NCBI RefSeq assembly: GCF_014652135.1
Contig: NZ_BMYF01000025.1
Location: 16,537 to 80,536, forward strand
Direction of reading: 5' to 3'
Origin: Mongoliitalea lutea
Lineage (GTDB): Bacteria > Bacteroidota > Bacteroidia > Cytophagales > Cyclobacteriaceae
Length of the DNA: 64,000 nucleotides
The translations under genes were made by a program, and so were the position numbers. This document shows, in pieces, positions 45,506-52,782 of this stretch. The notes under the pieces are model-generated. The model was not told the DNA's origin, made no database searches, and saw only the letters and a program-made list of their open reading frames with translations. Numbering within the stretch: the first letter of the stretch is position 1; every line of letters starts with the position of its first letter.

Positions 45506-45538
45506 AAAAAATCTCAGGCTTATCACCTGAGATTTTTT
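45506..45538. terminator. Bidirectional terminator after the beta-barrel gene
   Basis: AAAAAATCTCAGG (45506-45518) and CCTGAGATTTTTT (45526-45538) form a perfect 13-bp stem, and the T-run abuts the stop codon of the convergent gene at 45540. It also ends the long leftward operon. Confidence 0.92.
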
Positions 45539-45539
45539 A

Positions 45540-45779
45540 TTAAAACTGCTTGGGTACGATTCCTTTTCCGAATTGATCAATGACTTCATCCAAGTCATAA
45601 TCCTTTCCTTTTCCCCATCGAAGCAGTTCTTCAAATGTGTACACTTCGGTAGTATCTAAATCTTTCACTTTAAAATCAGATCCCGAAAGTTTTGCTAACA
45701 CTTCCAAAGTTCTTTTCTCACCATTATTGACAAAAGTGTAGACTCTTCCAACCCTCAAACTATCCAACGACATGGCCAT
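45540..45779 (-). CDS. Small hypothetical protein
   Basis: 79 residues, cytoplasmic. A beta-strand SH3-like start (SLRVGRVYTFVNNGEKRTLE) then an acidic helix (TFEELLRWGKGKDYDLDEVI). No recognised family. It starts 1 bp after the stop of the c-type lipoprotein gene, the last gene of the leftward operon. Confidence 0.65.
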   Translation of the reverse strand: MAMSLDSLRVGRVYTFVNNGEKRTLEVLAKLSGSDFKVKDLDTTEVYTFEELLRWGKGKDYDLDEVIDQFGKGIVPKQF

Positions 45780-45780
45780 A

Positions 45781-46209
45781 TTACAAAGGCAAATTTAATA
45801 AGTTTATACGTTTAATTGGCCCGGGACAATACTGCTGATGACAGGCAAGGCATGTTTCCACGAGCATTTTATAATTTGAAATCAATTCCTCCTCAGAGCT
45901 TTTTTCCATCAAGTCCAAGCTTTCCAAATATGCATTTCCCATCAATTCAAAGGTCACTGTTTTAACATTAGGATTGGTTGGCCTAGCTGTAAGTAACTCC
46001 CGGTGCTTGGAAAGGTAACTTTTAATGGAATTACCCTTTTCGACTGCATCTTTGATTTCTTCCATGTCTTCAAACATGGCCCGCATCAATAAAGCCAAAG
46101 GGGCATCCTCATTAGGGTAACGTGTAGTTTGTACTTGTTTGGTTTCTTTCGTCGTGCAAGAAACTGATAACAAGCCAAGAAAAACAGTAATTAGTACGAG
46201 ATTACGCAT
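45781..46209 (-). CDS. Mono-heme c-type lipoprotein
   Basis: 142 residues. Lipobox LLSVSC (C18) after a hydrophobic core. The body is helical and the C-terminus contains CLACHQQYCPGP with the heme c motif CxxCH (C120, C123, H124), plus one further Cys (C128). Small periplasmic or outer-membrane electron carrier is expected. It overlaps the DUF4920 gene by 8 bp (46202-46209). Confidence 0.82.
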   Translation of the reverse strand: MRNLVLITVFLGLLSVSCTTKETKQVQTTRYPNEDAPLALLMRAMFEDMEEIKDAVEKGNSIKSYLSKHRELLTARPTNPNVKTVTFELMGNAYLESLDLMEKSSEEELISNYKMLVETCLACHQQYCPGPIKRINLLNLPL

Positions 46210-46696
46210 TTTCTTGAATTATTACTCCAACAGCTTCAAAAGCATATTCTACTTTCGGGCTGGTAATCGCGTCGATTTCTTCCTGTGATTTTCCTGCATC
46301 TTCAGCGTAATGCTTTAAAGTAGCTACATCAGTAAACTTTTTAGTAGCTATCCCTTCAATAATTACTGGATAGCCATGGGAGTTTTTTGGTACAAAGAAC
46401 CCATAATCTTTAAAGGTTACTCTCATGGTCTCACCGTTGGGAAGATCAATGGTCATCCAGCATCCTTTCATAGAACAGACATCCTTAATTTCTCCATAAA
46501 CCTTACCTTCAAACGCATCCGACTCTTCCAATGCTGTCACTAGGCTTGCTAACGTCAGCGGGTTTGCTGCTGAAATTTCGTCCCCAAACATACCTATTGG
46601 TAAATCTTCAGTGATTGCTTCTTCTTCAACGGATTTTTCTTGAGATTGACAAGCCATTAAGCTTAGACCTAAGAGAATTGCAAGTAATTTTTTCAT
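46202..46696 (-). CDS. DUF4920 lipoprotein
   Basis: 164 residues from the ATG at 46696 (MKKLLAILLGLSLMAC), a classic lipoprotein start. DUF4920 domain: GEIKDVCSMKGCWMTIDLPN, TMRVTFKDYGFFVPKNS, and a helix (VATLKHYAEDAGKSQEE). The CSMKGCW motif may bind a metal such as copper or act in thiol chemistry; the family has no proven function. It sits between msrA and a heme c lipoprotein, which hints at periplasmic redox work. Confidence 0.88.
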   Translation of the reverse strand: MKKLLAILLGLSLMACQSQEKSVEEEAITEDLPIGMFGDEISAANPLTLASLVTALEESDAFEGKVYGEIKDVCSMKGCWMTIDLPNGETMRVTFKDYGFFVPKNSHGYPVIIEGIATKKFTDVATLKHYAEDAGKSQEEIDAITSPKVEYAFEAVGVIIQENA

Positions 46697-46761
46697 GGTG
46701 CTTTGAATTAATATATCAAAACTACTGCCTGCCAGCTTATAAAACAATGATAATTTTCAGA

Positions 46762-47412
46762 CTATTTTAGCTTTTCCGCAAATGCCTGCTTGAATTTTTC
46801 GACTTTTGGGCGAATCACAAACTGACAATAAGGCTGCATGCCATTATCCTTGTAATAATTTTGATGGTAATCTTCCGCTACGAAGAAATTAGAGAAAGCT
46901 GTAATTTCCGTAACTATGGGTCTATTAAAAGCCCCTGATTCATTCAATCGTTTTTTGTAGAATTCCGCTATTTCTTTTTGCTGATCATTATGATAAAAGA
47001 CAGCTGAACGATACTGAGGTCCTACGTCTGCACCTTGGCGGTTTAATGTAGTAGGATCATGAGTGGACCAGAAAATCTCCAATAAATCCTCAAAACTTAA
47101 CACCTTTGGATCGTAGAAGAATTGGATCACTTCTGCATGACCAGTAGTACCTGTAGTAATCTGTCTATAAGTTGGTTTATTTACATGGCCTCCACTATAA
47201 CCGGATTTGACTTCATATACACCTTTAAGATCTTGATAAATAGCTTCGATACACCAAAAGCACCCCGATCCAAGGGTAGCAACTTCAAGATTCTCTGGTA
47301 CTTGAACGATAGTTTGAGGTAATTCTTGCATAGATTGTTGTTTACGTGTTTGTTGCCCACAGGCTACTGAGGCAACTAACATCATTACTGAAAATAATAG
47401 CGTTAATTTCAT
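46762..47412 (-). CDS. msrA: Peptide-methionine (S)-S-oxide reductase MsrA, lipoprotein
   Basis: 216 residues. Repairs oxidised methionine. Lipobox VASVAC (C18) shows that it is exported and lipidated, unlike cytoplasmic MsrA. Active site LGSGCFWC (C51, C54), then YSGGHVNKPTYRQITTG, GHAEVIQFFYDP, DPTTLNRQGADVGPQYRS and the C-terminal YCQFVI. The recycling Cys is PYCQFV. Neighbours (DUF4920, heme c lipoprotein) suggest a small envelope redox set. Confidence 0.94.
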   Translation of the reverse strand: MKLTLLFSVMMLVASVACGQQTRKQQSMQELPQTIVQVPENLEVATLGSGCFWCIEAIYQDLKGVYEVKSGYSGGHVNKPTYRQITTGTTGHAEVIQFFYDPKVLSFEDLLEIFWSTHDPTTLNRQGADVGPQYRSAVFYHNDQQKEIAEFYKKRLNESGAFNRPIVTEITAFSNFFVAEDYHQNYYKDNGMQPYCQFVIRPKVEKFKQAFAEKLK

Positions 47413-47447
47413 ATTTAAAAAACACCAAAAAATTCAAGATTGTTTCC

Positions 47448-47720
47448 TTATTTTTTTCGAGAAATCCGGACAGGTCCTTTTGGATTTTCGGCAGGGTCGA
47501 TAGATACACCTTTTTGGGTTACATTTATAAGCCCCTCTTGATACAAGCACATCATTTCCTTTCTTACATCCTCCATAAATACTCTCCAAGCTTGTGGATA
47601 CATCCACCTTACCACTTCCGAAGGACAAAAAGAAGTATTGGGGCGCATCCGAATCATTTCAAGTATAGCTTGACGAAGTGGGTTTGGTTCAATGTATTGA
47701 TTTCTTTCTTGGATAAACAT
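47448..47720 (-). CDS. DUF3253-family protein
   Basis: 90 residues, winged-helix-like: LRQAILEMIRMRPNTSFCPS, EVVRWMYPQAWRVFMEDVRK, EMMCLYQEGLINVTQKG and the basic end GPVRISRKK. This matches DUF3253, a small helix-turn-helix-type domain of unknown function. It lies between the second response regulator and msrA. Confidence 0.82.
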   Translation of the reverse strand: MFIQERNQYIEPNPLRQAILEMIRMRPNTSFCPSEVVRWMYPQAWRVFMEDVRKEMMCLYQEGLINVTQKGVSIDPAENPKGPVRISRKK

Positions 47721-47768
47721 GTCATTTACAGACGATGATAAAAACGAGTGGGAAGTTTTTGACTATAA

Positions 47769-48125
47769 TTAAACAAACCTTTTGATTCGCAAGACCAACT
47801 CATTTGGATTAAATGGTTTGGTGATAAAATCACTTGCCCCTAATTTAAATGCCTGCTGAACCGAACTTTCTTCATCACCTAAAGCCGAAAAAACCAATAC
47901 AGGTGTATCCGGATAATGTTTTTTAACCCAGTAGGTAACTTCAAGACCAGATTTAAACGGAACCATCAAATCAGTCAGCACTAAATCAGGTTTCACTTCT
48001 TCGAAGGCTTTAAGTGCGTGATCTCCATCTCGGGATATGTACACTTGATACCCCTCTTTTTTGAGTTTGAAATCGACCATCTTTAAGATGAGCTCATCAT
48101 CCTCGATTACAAGTATTTTTTTCAT
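47769..48125 (-). CDS. Single-domain response regulator (second copy)
   Basis: 118 residues. DD at 9-10, phosphoacceptor D52 in VLTDLMVPFKSG, Ser/Ala switch in VLVFSALGDEE and K103 in FITKPFNPNEL. No output domain. It is a clear paralogue of the regulator at 52174-52536 (same IEDDxLI, GASDFIxKPFNPNEL) and closes the glycosyltransferase operon. The 128-bp gap to the YaiO gene holds no feature I recognise. Confidence 0.92.
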   Translation of the reverse strand: MKKILVIEDDELILKMVDFKLKKEGYQVYISRDGDHALKAFEEVKPDLVLTDLMVPFKSGLEVTYWVKKHYPDTPVLVFSALGDEESSVQQAFKLGASDFITKPFNPNELVLRIKRFV

Positions 48126-48253
48126 TATTCTTAGGGAGACGACTAAATTATGGCAGAGTCAAAATCATTGCTTCTGCATGCTTAAACTAGAATTACAAAT
48201 TTAATAGAATAATCCAATCAGCAGCCGCTAATCGGTAGGGATTTAGCAAGATG

Positions 48254-49528
48254 TTAGAATTTGTAATTAATTGTCACAGAAAATTCAAATTCCTGTTGTG
48301 TTCTACCTGGAAAAAATTCCTGATAATTATACGTAGCCTGTACACCTGCAACAATGGTATTGCCCAGCAAACGATGATAGCCCACTCCTGCACGGTAAGA
48401 ATCCAATGCTACTCGATTTTCAAACTGACCAAGTGTGGGTCTTTCGTCAGGAGAAGTTCCATATCCTAAAATAACGGTTGCAAAATCAAATCGGCTATCG
48501 ATGAAATACCTGTAAACCAATGTAAATGCAGGATAAAAATCTTCCTCTTCATTTTGAATAAAGGCCCTCAAGTTCAGCCAACTGGAACCAATATATTTCC
48601 CTCCACCCAGCACGATTGAGCGAAAATTTCTTCTACCTTCTGGAGGATTGATACTGTTGTAGCGAAGGCCAGCCTCCCATTCCCAACCTTTGTCCAGATT
48701 TTGAAAAAAGGAGTAAGAATAGCGTTGCTCTGGAAATACCAAGGAAGAACTGAATGCAACCCCTGCATAGGAATACGAACGTTTACCTGTAAAGAAATAG
48801 GATTCCAACTCATACTGAACACCTGAATCGATGGATTGTCCTGCACTCAGACGGTTAGCGTAATTCACTCTTCCGATAATAGATCCCCATCTTCTTTCCC
48901 GTATAAACTGTGCGCCCACCAAATGCCAAGGCCCTACTCCATCCCGATCAAATGCAGTTATTGAGTAATTCACTCCTACCCGTTGATTATCCAAACGCAA
49001 TTCCAAATTGATTAATTGCTGCCTCAAATCGGAATCTTCCGGAAAGCGCTGTACAAGTGTTTTTAAGTAATCAAATTCTGTTCGGATATCTTCATCTAAG
49101 CGAATCAATGCGAGTTTTAGCCTGTAAAATTGTCCTTTATCTGGGAATTGCTGAATAGCTTGATCAATCACTTTCAACCCAGCTTCCATTTCACTCTCTT
49201 CCAATTCTAAGCCTGCTAAATACGTGTAAGCATCTTCATATTCTGTGCTTTTCTCTAAGACATAATTAAGAAAATAACGGGCGCTATCCGCTTGTCCTGT
49301 AAATCGATAAAGTCTTCCCAATAACAAATGGAAATCCAAGTAGTCAGGCGCTAACGAAGCTCCATGCCTTGCCATGGCGATCGCCTTCGGATAATCCTTT
49401 TCTTTATTGGTTGCTTGGATTGCCGCAATCAAAAGACTATCTGTGTCTATTTTCTGAGCGTAAGCTTCCACAGAAGGCCCCAGAACCAATGATAGGCAAA
49501 AACTAAGCGTTAGAAATGTTCGTTTCAT
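48254..49528 (-). CDS. TPR-domain YaiO-family outer-membrane beta-barrel
   Basis: 424 residues: signal peptide (FLTLSFCLSLVLGPSVEAYA), then a TPR region (about 28-165: YPKAIAMARHGASLAPDYLD, AYTYLAGLELEESEMEAGLK) and a C-terminal barrel ending in VTINYKF, with many outward-facing aromatic strands (SYSYAGVAFSSSLVF, WEWEAGLRYNSI). This TPR-plus-barrel layout is that of YaiO and, functionally, of PgaA, the exporter of poly-GlcNAc. It overlaps the glycosyltransferase gene by 26 bp and probably exports or modifies its product. Confidence 0.88.
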   Translation of the reverse strand: MKRTFLTLSFCLSLVLGPSVEAYAQKIDTDSLLIAAIQATNKEKDYPKAIAMARHGASLAPDYLDFHLLLGRLYRFTGQADSARYFLNYVLEKSTEYEDAYTYLAGLELEESEMEAGLKVIDQAIQQFPDKGQFYRLKLALIRLDEDIRTEFDYLKTLVQRFPEDSDLRQQLINLELRLDNQRVGVNYSITAFDRDGVGPWHLVGAQFIRERRWGSIIGRVNYANRLSAGQSIDSGVQYELESYFFTGKRSYSYAGVAFSSSLVFPEQRYSYSFFQNLDKGWEWEAGLRYNSINPPEGRRNFRSIVLGGGKYIGSSWLNLRAFIQNEEEDFYPAFTLVYRYFIDSRFDFATVILGYGTSPDERPTLGQFENRVALDSYRAGVGYHRLLGNTIVAGVQATYNYQEFFPGRTQQEFEFSVTINYKF

Positions 49529-50966
49529 TTGATGTCTTTTTTTTAGCTGTTGTAAAACCTTGTCTTTGCATGTTTCCCCACTTCTGTTCTTTGTTGGTTA
49601 GGAAGTGGTAATACCCTTTCATGGAAGCATACACATTGAATGGATGGTAAGCAATTGGTTCCAATACTGCCTTCCAAACCAATTGAAAGACTTCTCTTTT
49701 TCGGCTGTAATGTCCATAAAATAACTCATCCCAAAGAACAGAAAGAAGTGTTACTGTCAAATAAAACAGGTACACCACTCCAGTAGCTTTGATAAAATAA
49801 GCAGTGTTTACATCTATCAAAAAGAAGCTTAAAATCAGAGCTGTAAGACCTAGTACCTCTAAGATGGGAACCAAAAACTCATAAAGCCAGAAATAGGGAA
49901 GGATAAGAAATGCAGTTCTTCCATATTTTGGTCTGAACAACATGTCCCTATGCAGGTATAAGGTCTGAATTAAACCTCTAGCCCAACGAACCCGCTGACG
50001 AATCAATACTTCCCTGGTAGCCGGCACCTCTGTCCAACACAGGGACTCCGGAATATAAGTAATTTCGAAAGGCATTTGATTGTCACACATATACTTCCGC
50101 ATACGGGTAATCAACTCCATATCTTCTCCAAGGGACTTATGCCAATAGCCTCCTGCTTTGATTGCAATTTCTTTATCAAACAGACCCAAACCACCAGAAA
50201 CCAACAAAAGTCCATTGATCTCACTCCATGCCATCCTTCCCATCAAAAAAGCACGGACATACTCCAACTCCTGAAAAGAAGCCCACCAATTCTGTGGAAA
50301 TCGGATTTTCATCAAAAAGCCATCCTTGACTTCACAGGAATTGGATGCGCGGATTGCTGCACCAGATGCAATCGTTCTTTTTTTAGAGGTCATAAATGGT
50401 TTGGCCAGCTTCATGATGGTATCACTTCTTAGAATACAATCCACATCTGTACACAGAAACAAGGGATGCTTGGCTGAATTGATACCTGCATTGGAGGCAT
50501 CTGCTTTACTTTTACCGTTTTCCTTGTCTACCACCAATAATTTGGAATACACAGGATTGGTGGATTTGTAATGTCCTCTTATTGGATGGGTGTGGATTTT
50601 TTCTTCGTAGTAAAAATCAACCTTTACCAATTCAAACTCCTGGATTAACTTTTCCAAGGTATCATCTGTACTTCCATCATTGATGATGACGACCTCAAAA
50701 TTTGGGTAGTTAAGCGAAAGAAGTGAACGGACATTATAGATGATATTCAAACCCTCATTAAAAGCAGGAGCAACAATTGATACGCCTACCAAATTATTGG
50801 ATTTTACCAACACTTCATCTTTGATGATATATTTAGCATTGTTGTATCGCTTAATTGCTAAAAAAGAACCGAGCGCCATCGCTACATAAAACAATATGTA
50901 AATACTAGCAAAGCCTACGATGAAAATTTCAAAAACCTTTAACAATAATTCTAAAATCTCTTTCAT
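49503..50966 (-). CDS. Family 2 glycosyltransferase, processive-type membrane enzyme
   Basis: 487 residues. One N-terminal membrane segment (EIFIVGFASIYILFYVAMAL) and several C-terminal ones (ILPYFWLYEFLVPILEVLGL, ATGVVYLFYLTVTLLSVLW). GT2 catalytic set: VSIVAPAFNEGLNIIYNV, IINDGSTDDTL, CTDVDCIL (DxD), GEDMELITRM (the catalytic ED) and RQRVRWARG (QxxRW). This is the layout of PgaC/IcaA-like synthases of beta-linked polysaccharides. It overlaps both the HEAT gene (4 bp) and the YaiO gene (26 bp). Confidence 0.93.
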   Translation of the reverse strand: MKEILELLLKVFEIFIVGFASIYILFYVAMALGSFLAIKRYNNAKYIIKDEVLVKSNNLVGVSIVAPAFNEGLNIIYNVRSLLSLNYPNFEVVIINDGSTDDTLEKLIQEFELVKVDFYYEEKIHTHPIRGHYKSTNPVYSKLLVVDKENGKSKADASNAGINSAKHPLFLCTDVDCILRSDTIMKLAKPFMTSKKRTIASGAAIRASNSCEVKDGFLMKIRFPQNWWASFQELEYVRAFLMGRMAWSEINGLLLVSGGLGLFDKEIAIKAGGYWHKSLGEDMELITRMRKYMCDNQMPFEITYIPESLCWTEVPATREVLIRQRVRWARGLIQTLYLHRDMLFRPKYGRTAFLILPYFWLYEFLVPILEVLGLTALILSFFLIDVNTAYFIKATGVVYLFYLTVTLLSVLWDELFYGHYSRKREVFQLVWKAVLEPIAYHPFNVYASMKGYYHFLTNKEQKWGNMQRQGFTTAKKKTSNETNISNA

Positions 50967-52102
50967 TCGGACAAATAAGGGTCTAGTACATGTGCCTTTG
51001 CTGCCTTTAGTGATTCGTTGGATTCAAAGCTACGCTGCTCAAAATCTCCATCCAAAGAAGAAAGTGCATACATGGATGCAATAACTACCTCAGATGTTTG
51101 TGGACTTTGGATTAAATCCAACAAAAACGTGGCTGCGTCTTCACTTCCAATTTCGCTGAGAGTTTTGATGATTTCCAATTGATTTTCCTCTGATTCTTCC
51201 GCAAACCTACTTCTGAGAATAGGCTCCGCTTCAACTAAAAACAGTCTTCTACATGCCTCAAAAGCCGCAAGTCTAACTTTTGGGTTTTCTGCATGAAGAA
51301 GCTTTACCACCTCATCTGCAGAACTCAAATCATTGTAATATACTATCAATTTAACTGCAAATATCAACTGACTGGGCTCTTTAAAATTTAACCATGAAGC
51401 CAAGTTCGGTGGCTTTTTGATTTTTTTTCGTTGGATAATCTCCAAGATATTCAAAGCCTCCACCAAACTGATGGATTCAGTATATTCTTCCAATACACTT
51501 AAAGGGCCATCCTCGGCCAAAGAAATATATGTAATCAAAGCAGAAGACCGAAGATTAGGATTTTTAGAAGTTATAAGTTTTTTAACCAAAGACAATTTCC
51601 CTCCGTACTTCAACTCTCTCCAATAGTACAATCCCTTAGTTTTATAAAACCAAAACGGGGACTTCACCAATGCCAACGTGTAATCCTGCAATCCTAATTT
51701 GAAGTAAATAGAGAGTAACTTGGATGTTACTTCTCCTTTAAAATTTCTGTCCAAATCAATAATATTTTGGATCAATAAATCCTTACACCAATTTTTGTCG
51801 ATTGGTACTCTTTTCTTGAACTTGCTGATTTGATCGTCATAACCTTCCTCAGATTGGTCATCAGAAAAAATTAGTTCCGATAAGAAATTATTGATTTTGT
51901 TTTGAAGGATTTTCCGGCGACTACCTGAACGAAACTTTCTCGACCTGACAATGTATAACTGAAAGACCAAGTAAACTACTGATAGCAGTAAAACAAATAA
52001 AGCGACATTCAGCGCATGTGATAAATAAGATCCATCCCGAAAGCGGATAAATTCATCTACAAAGCTGAATGCCGCTAAAATATAAGCGGACGAATAAGTC
52101 AT
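50963..52102 (-). CDS. Membrane-anchored HEAT-repeat protein
   Basis: 379 residues. One membrane helix (ALNVALFVLLLSVVYLVFQL) is followed by a basic stretch (RSRKFRSGSRRK) and a long cytoplasmic helical solenoid of HEAT-like repeats (about 135-365: NPNLRSSALITYISLAEDGP, NPKVRLAAFEACRRLFLVEA, EENQLEIIKTLSEIGSEDAA). It probably scaffolds or regulates the adjoining glycosyltransferase. It begins 71 bp after the first response regulator and overlaps GT2 by 4 bp. Confidence 0.85.
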   Translation of the reverse strand: MTYSSAYILAAFSFVDEFIRFRDGSYLSHALNVALFVLLLSVVYLVFQLYIVRSRKFRSGSRRKILQNKINNFLSELIFSDDQSEEGYDDQISKFKKRVPIDKNWCKDLLIQNIIDLDRNFKGEVTSKLLSIYFKLGLQDYTLALVKSPFWFYKTKGLYYWRELKYGGKLSLVKKLITSKNPNLRSSALITYISLAEDGPLSVLEEYTESISLVEALNILEIIQRKKIKKPPNLASWLNFKEPSQLIFAVKLIVYYNDLSSADEVVKLLHAENPKVRLAAFEACRRLFLVEAEPILRSRFAEESEENQLEIIKTLSEIGSEDAATFLLDLIQSPQTSEVVIASMYALSSLDGDFEQRSFESNESLKAAKAHVLDPYLSE

Positions 52103-52173
52103 AATAATTTGTTGGTAAGGTCTTTTACCTTCGTAATTTCTCAGTAGAGACTAAATGTCCAAAACCATTAAGA

Positions 52174-52536
52174 TCAATGTCGCAACAATCGATTGACACG
52201 TACGGATAACTCATTGGGATTGAATGGCTTTGGAATAAAATCTGATGCACCCATTTCAAACGCCTTGATTACTGTCGCTTCTTCTTCTCCTAATGAACTT
52301 AGGACAATTACCGGAATCTTAGGATTGATTTTCTTAGAGTGATTAATGATCTCAATACCATTTTTATATGGAATCATCACATCAGTAATAATCAAGTCGT
52401 GATGCCCATTTTCAATAGCATCAAGTCCTTGAATACCATCCTCTACAGTAGTAACATGATATCCCTCCTTGTTCAACCTAAAGCGCACTAAGCTAGATAT
52501 TAATTTATCATCTTCTATTAGTAGCACACTCTTCAT
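52174..52536 (-). CDS. Single-domain response regulator (first copy)
   Basis: 120 residues. DD at 9-10, phosphoacceptor D52 in IITDVMIPYKNG, switch Ser in VIVLSSLGEEE and K103 in FIPKPFNPNEL. No output domain and no kinase nearby. First gene of the leftward operon with HEAT protein, GT2, YaiO barrel and a paralogous regulator. Confidence 0.93.
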   Translation of the reverse strand: MKSVLLIEDDKLISSLVRFRLNKEGYHVTTVEDGIQGLDAIENGHHDLIITDVMIPYKNGIEIINHSKKINPKIPVIVLSSLGEEEATVIKAFEMGASDFIPKPFNPNELSVRVNRLLRH

Positions 52537-52693
52537 GTTTGTTTAGTTTTAAAATTCTTGGCAGATTATAAAGATACACTAATAAAACTCTAAGAACAAC
52601 AAAATAAATTTCCAAAATGTTCAAATTTATTTTGCAAAAATACAAATATCATAATTTGTAGTATAGCTTAAAATATTTGCCGTTCTTCAAATA

Positions 52694-52729
52694 ATGAGTC
52701 AAAAAAAGTAAAAAAATTTTTTTACTCAT
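52694..52729. promoter_or_regulatory. Palindromic A7T7 element in the divergent promoter gap
   Basis: GT-A7-T7-AC (52708-52725) is a perfect 18-bp palindrome, flanked by ATGAGT (52694-52699) and ACTCAT (52724-52729). It lies 54 bp before the amidohydrolase start and 158 bp from the response regulator start. An A-tract of this kind could bend DNA or bind a regulator. Confidence 0.35.
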
Positions 52730-52782
52730 CATTTCTGAGGTAGCTTTCTGATACGTTAAATCAATTAAACCACCATTTTCTG

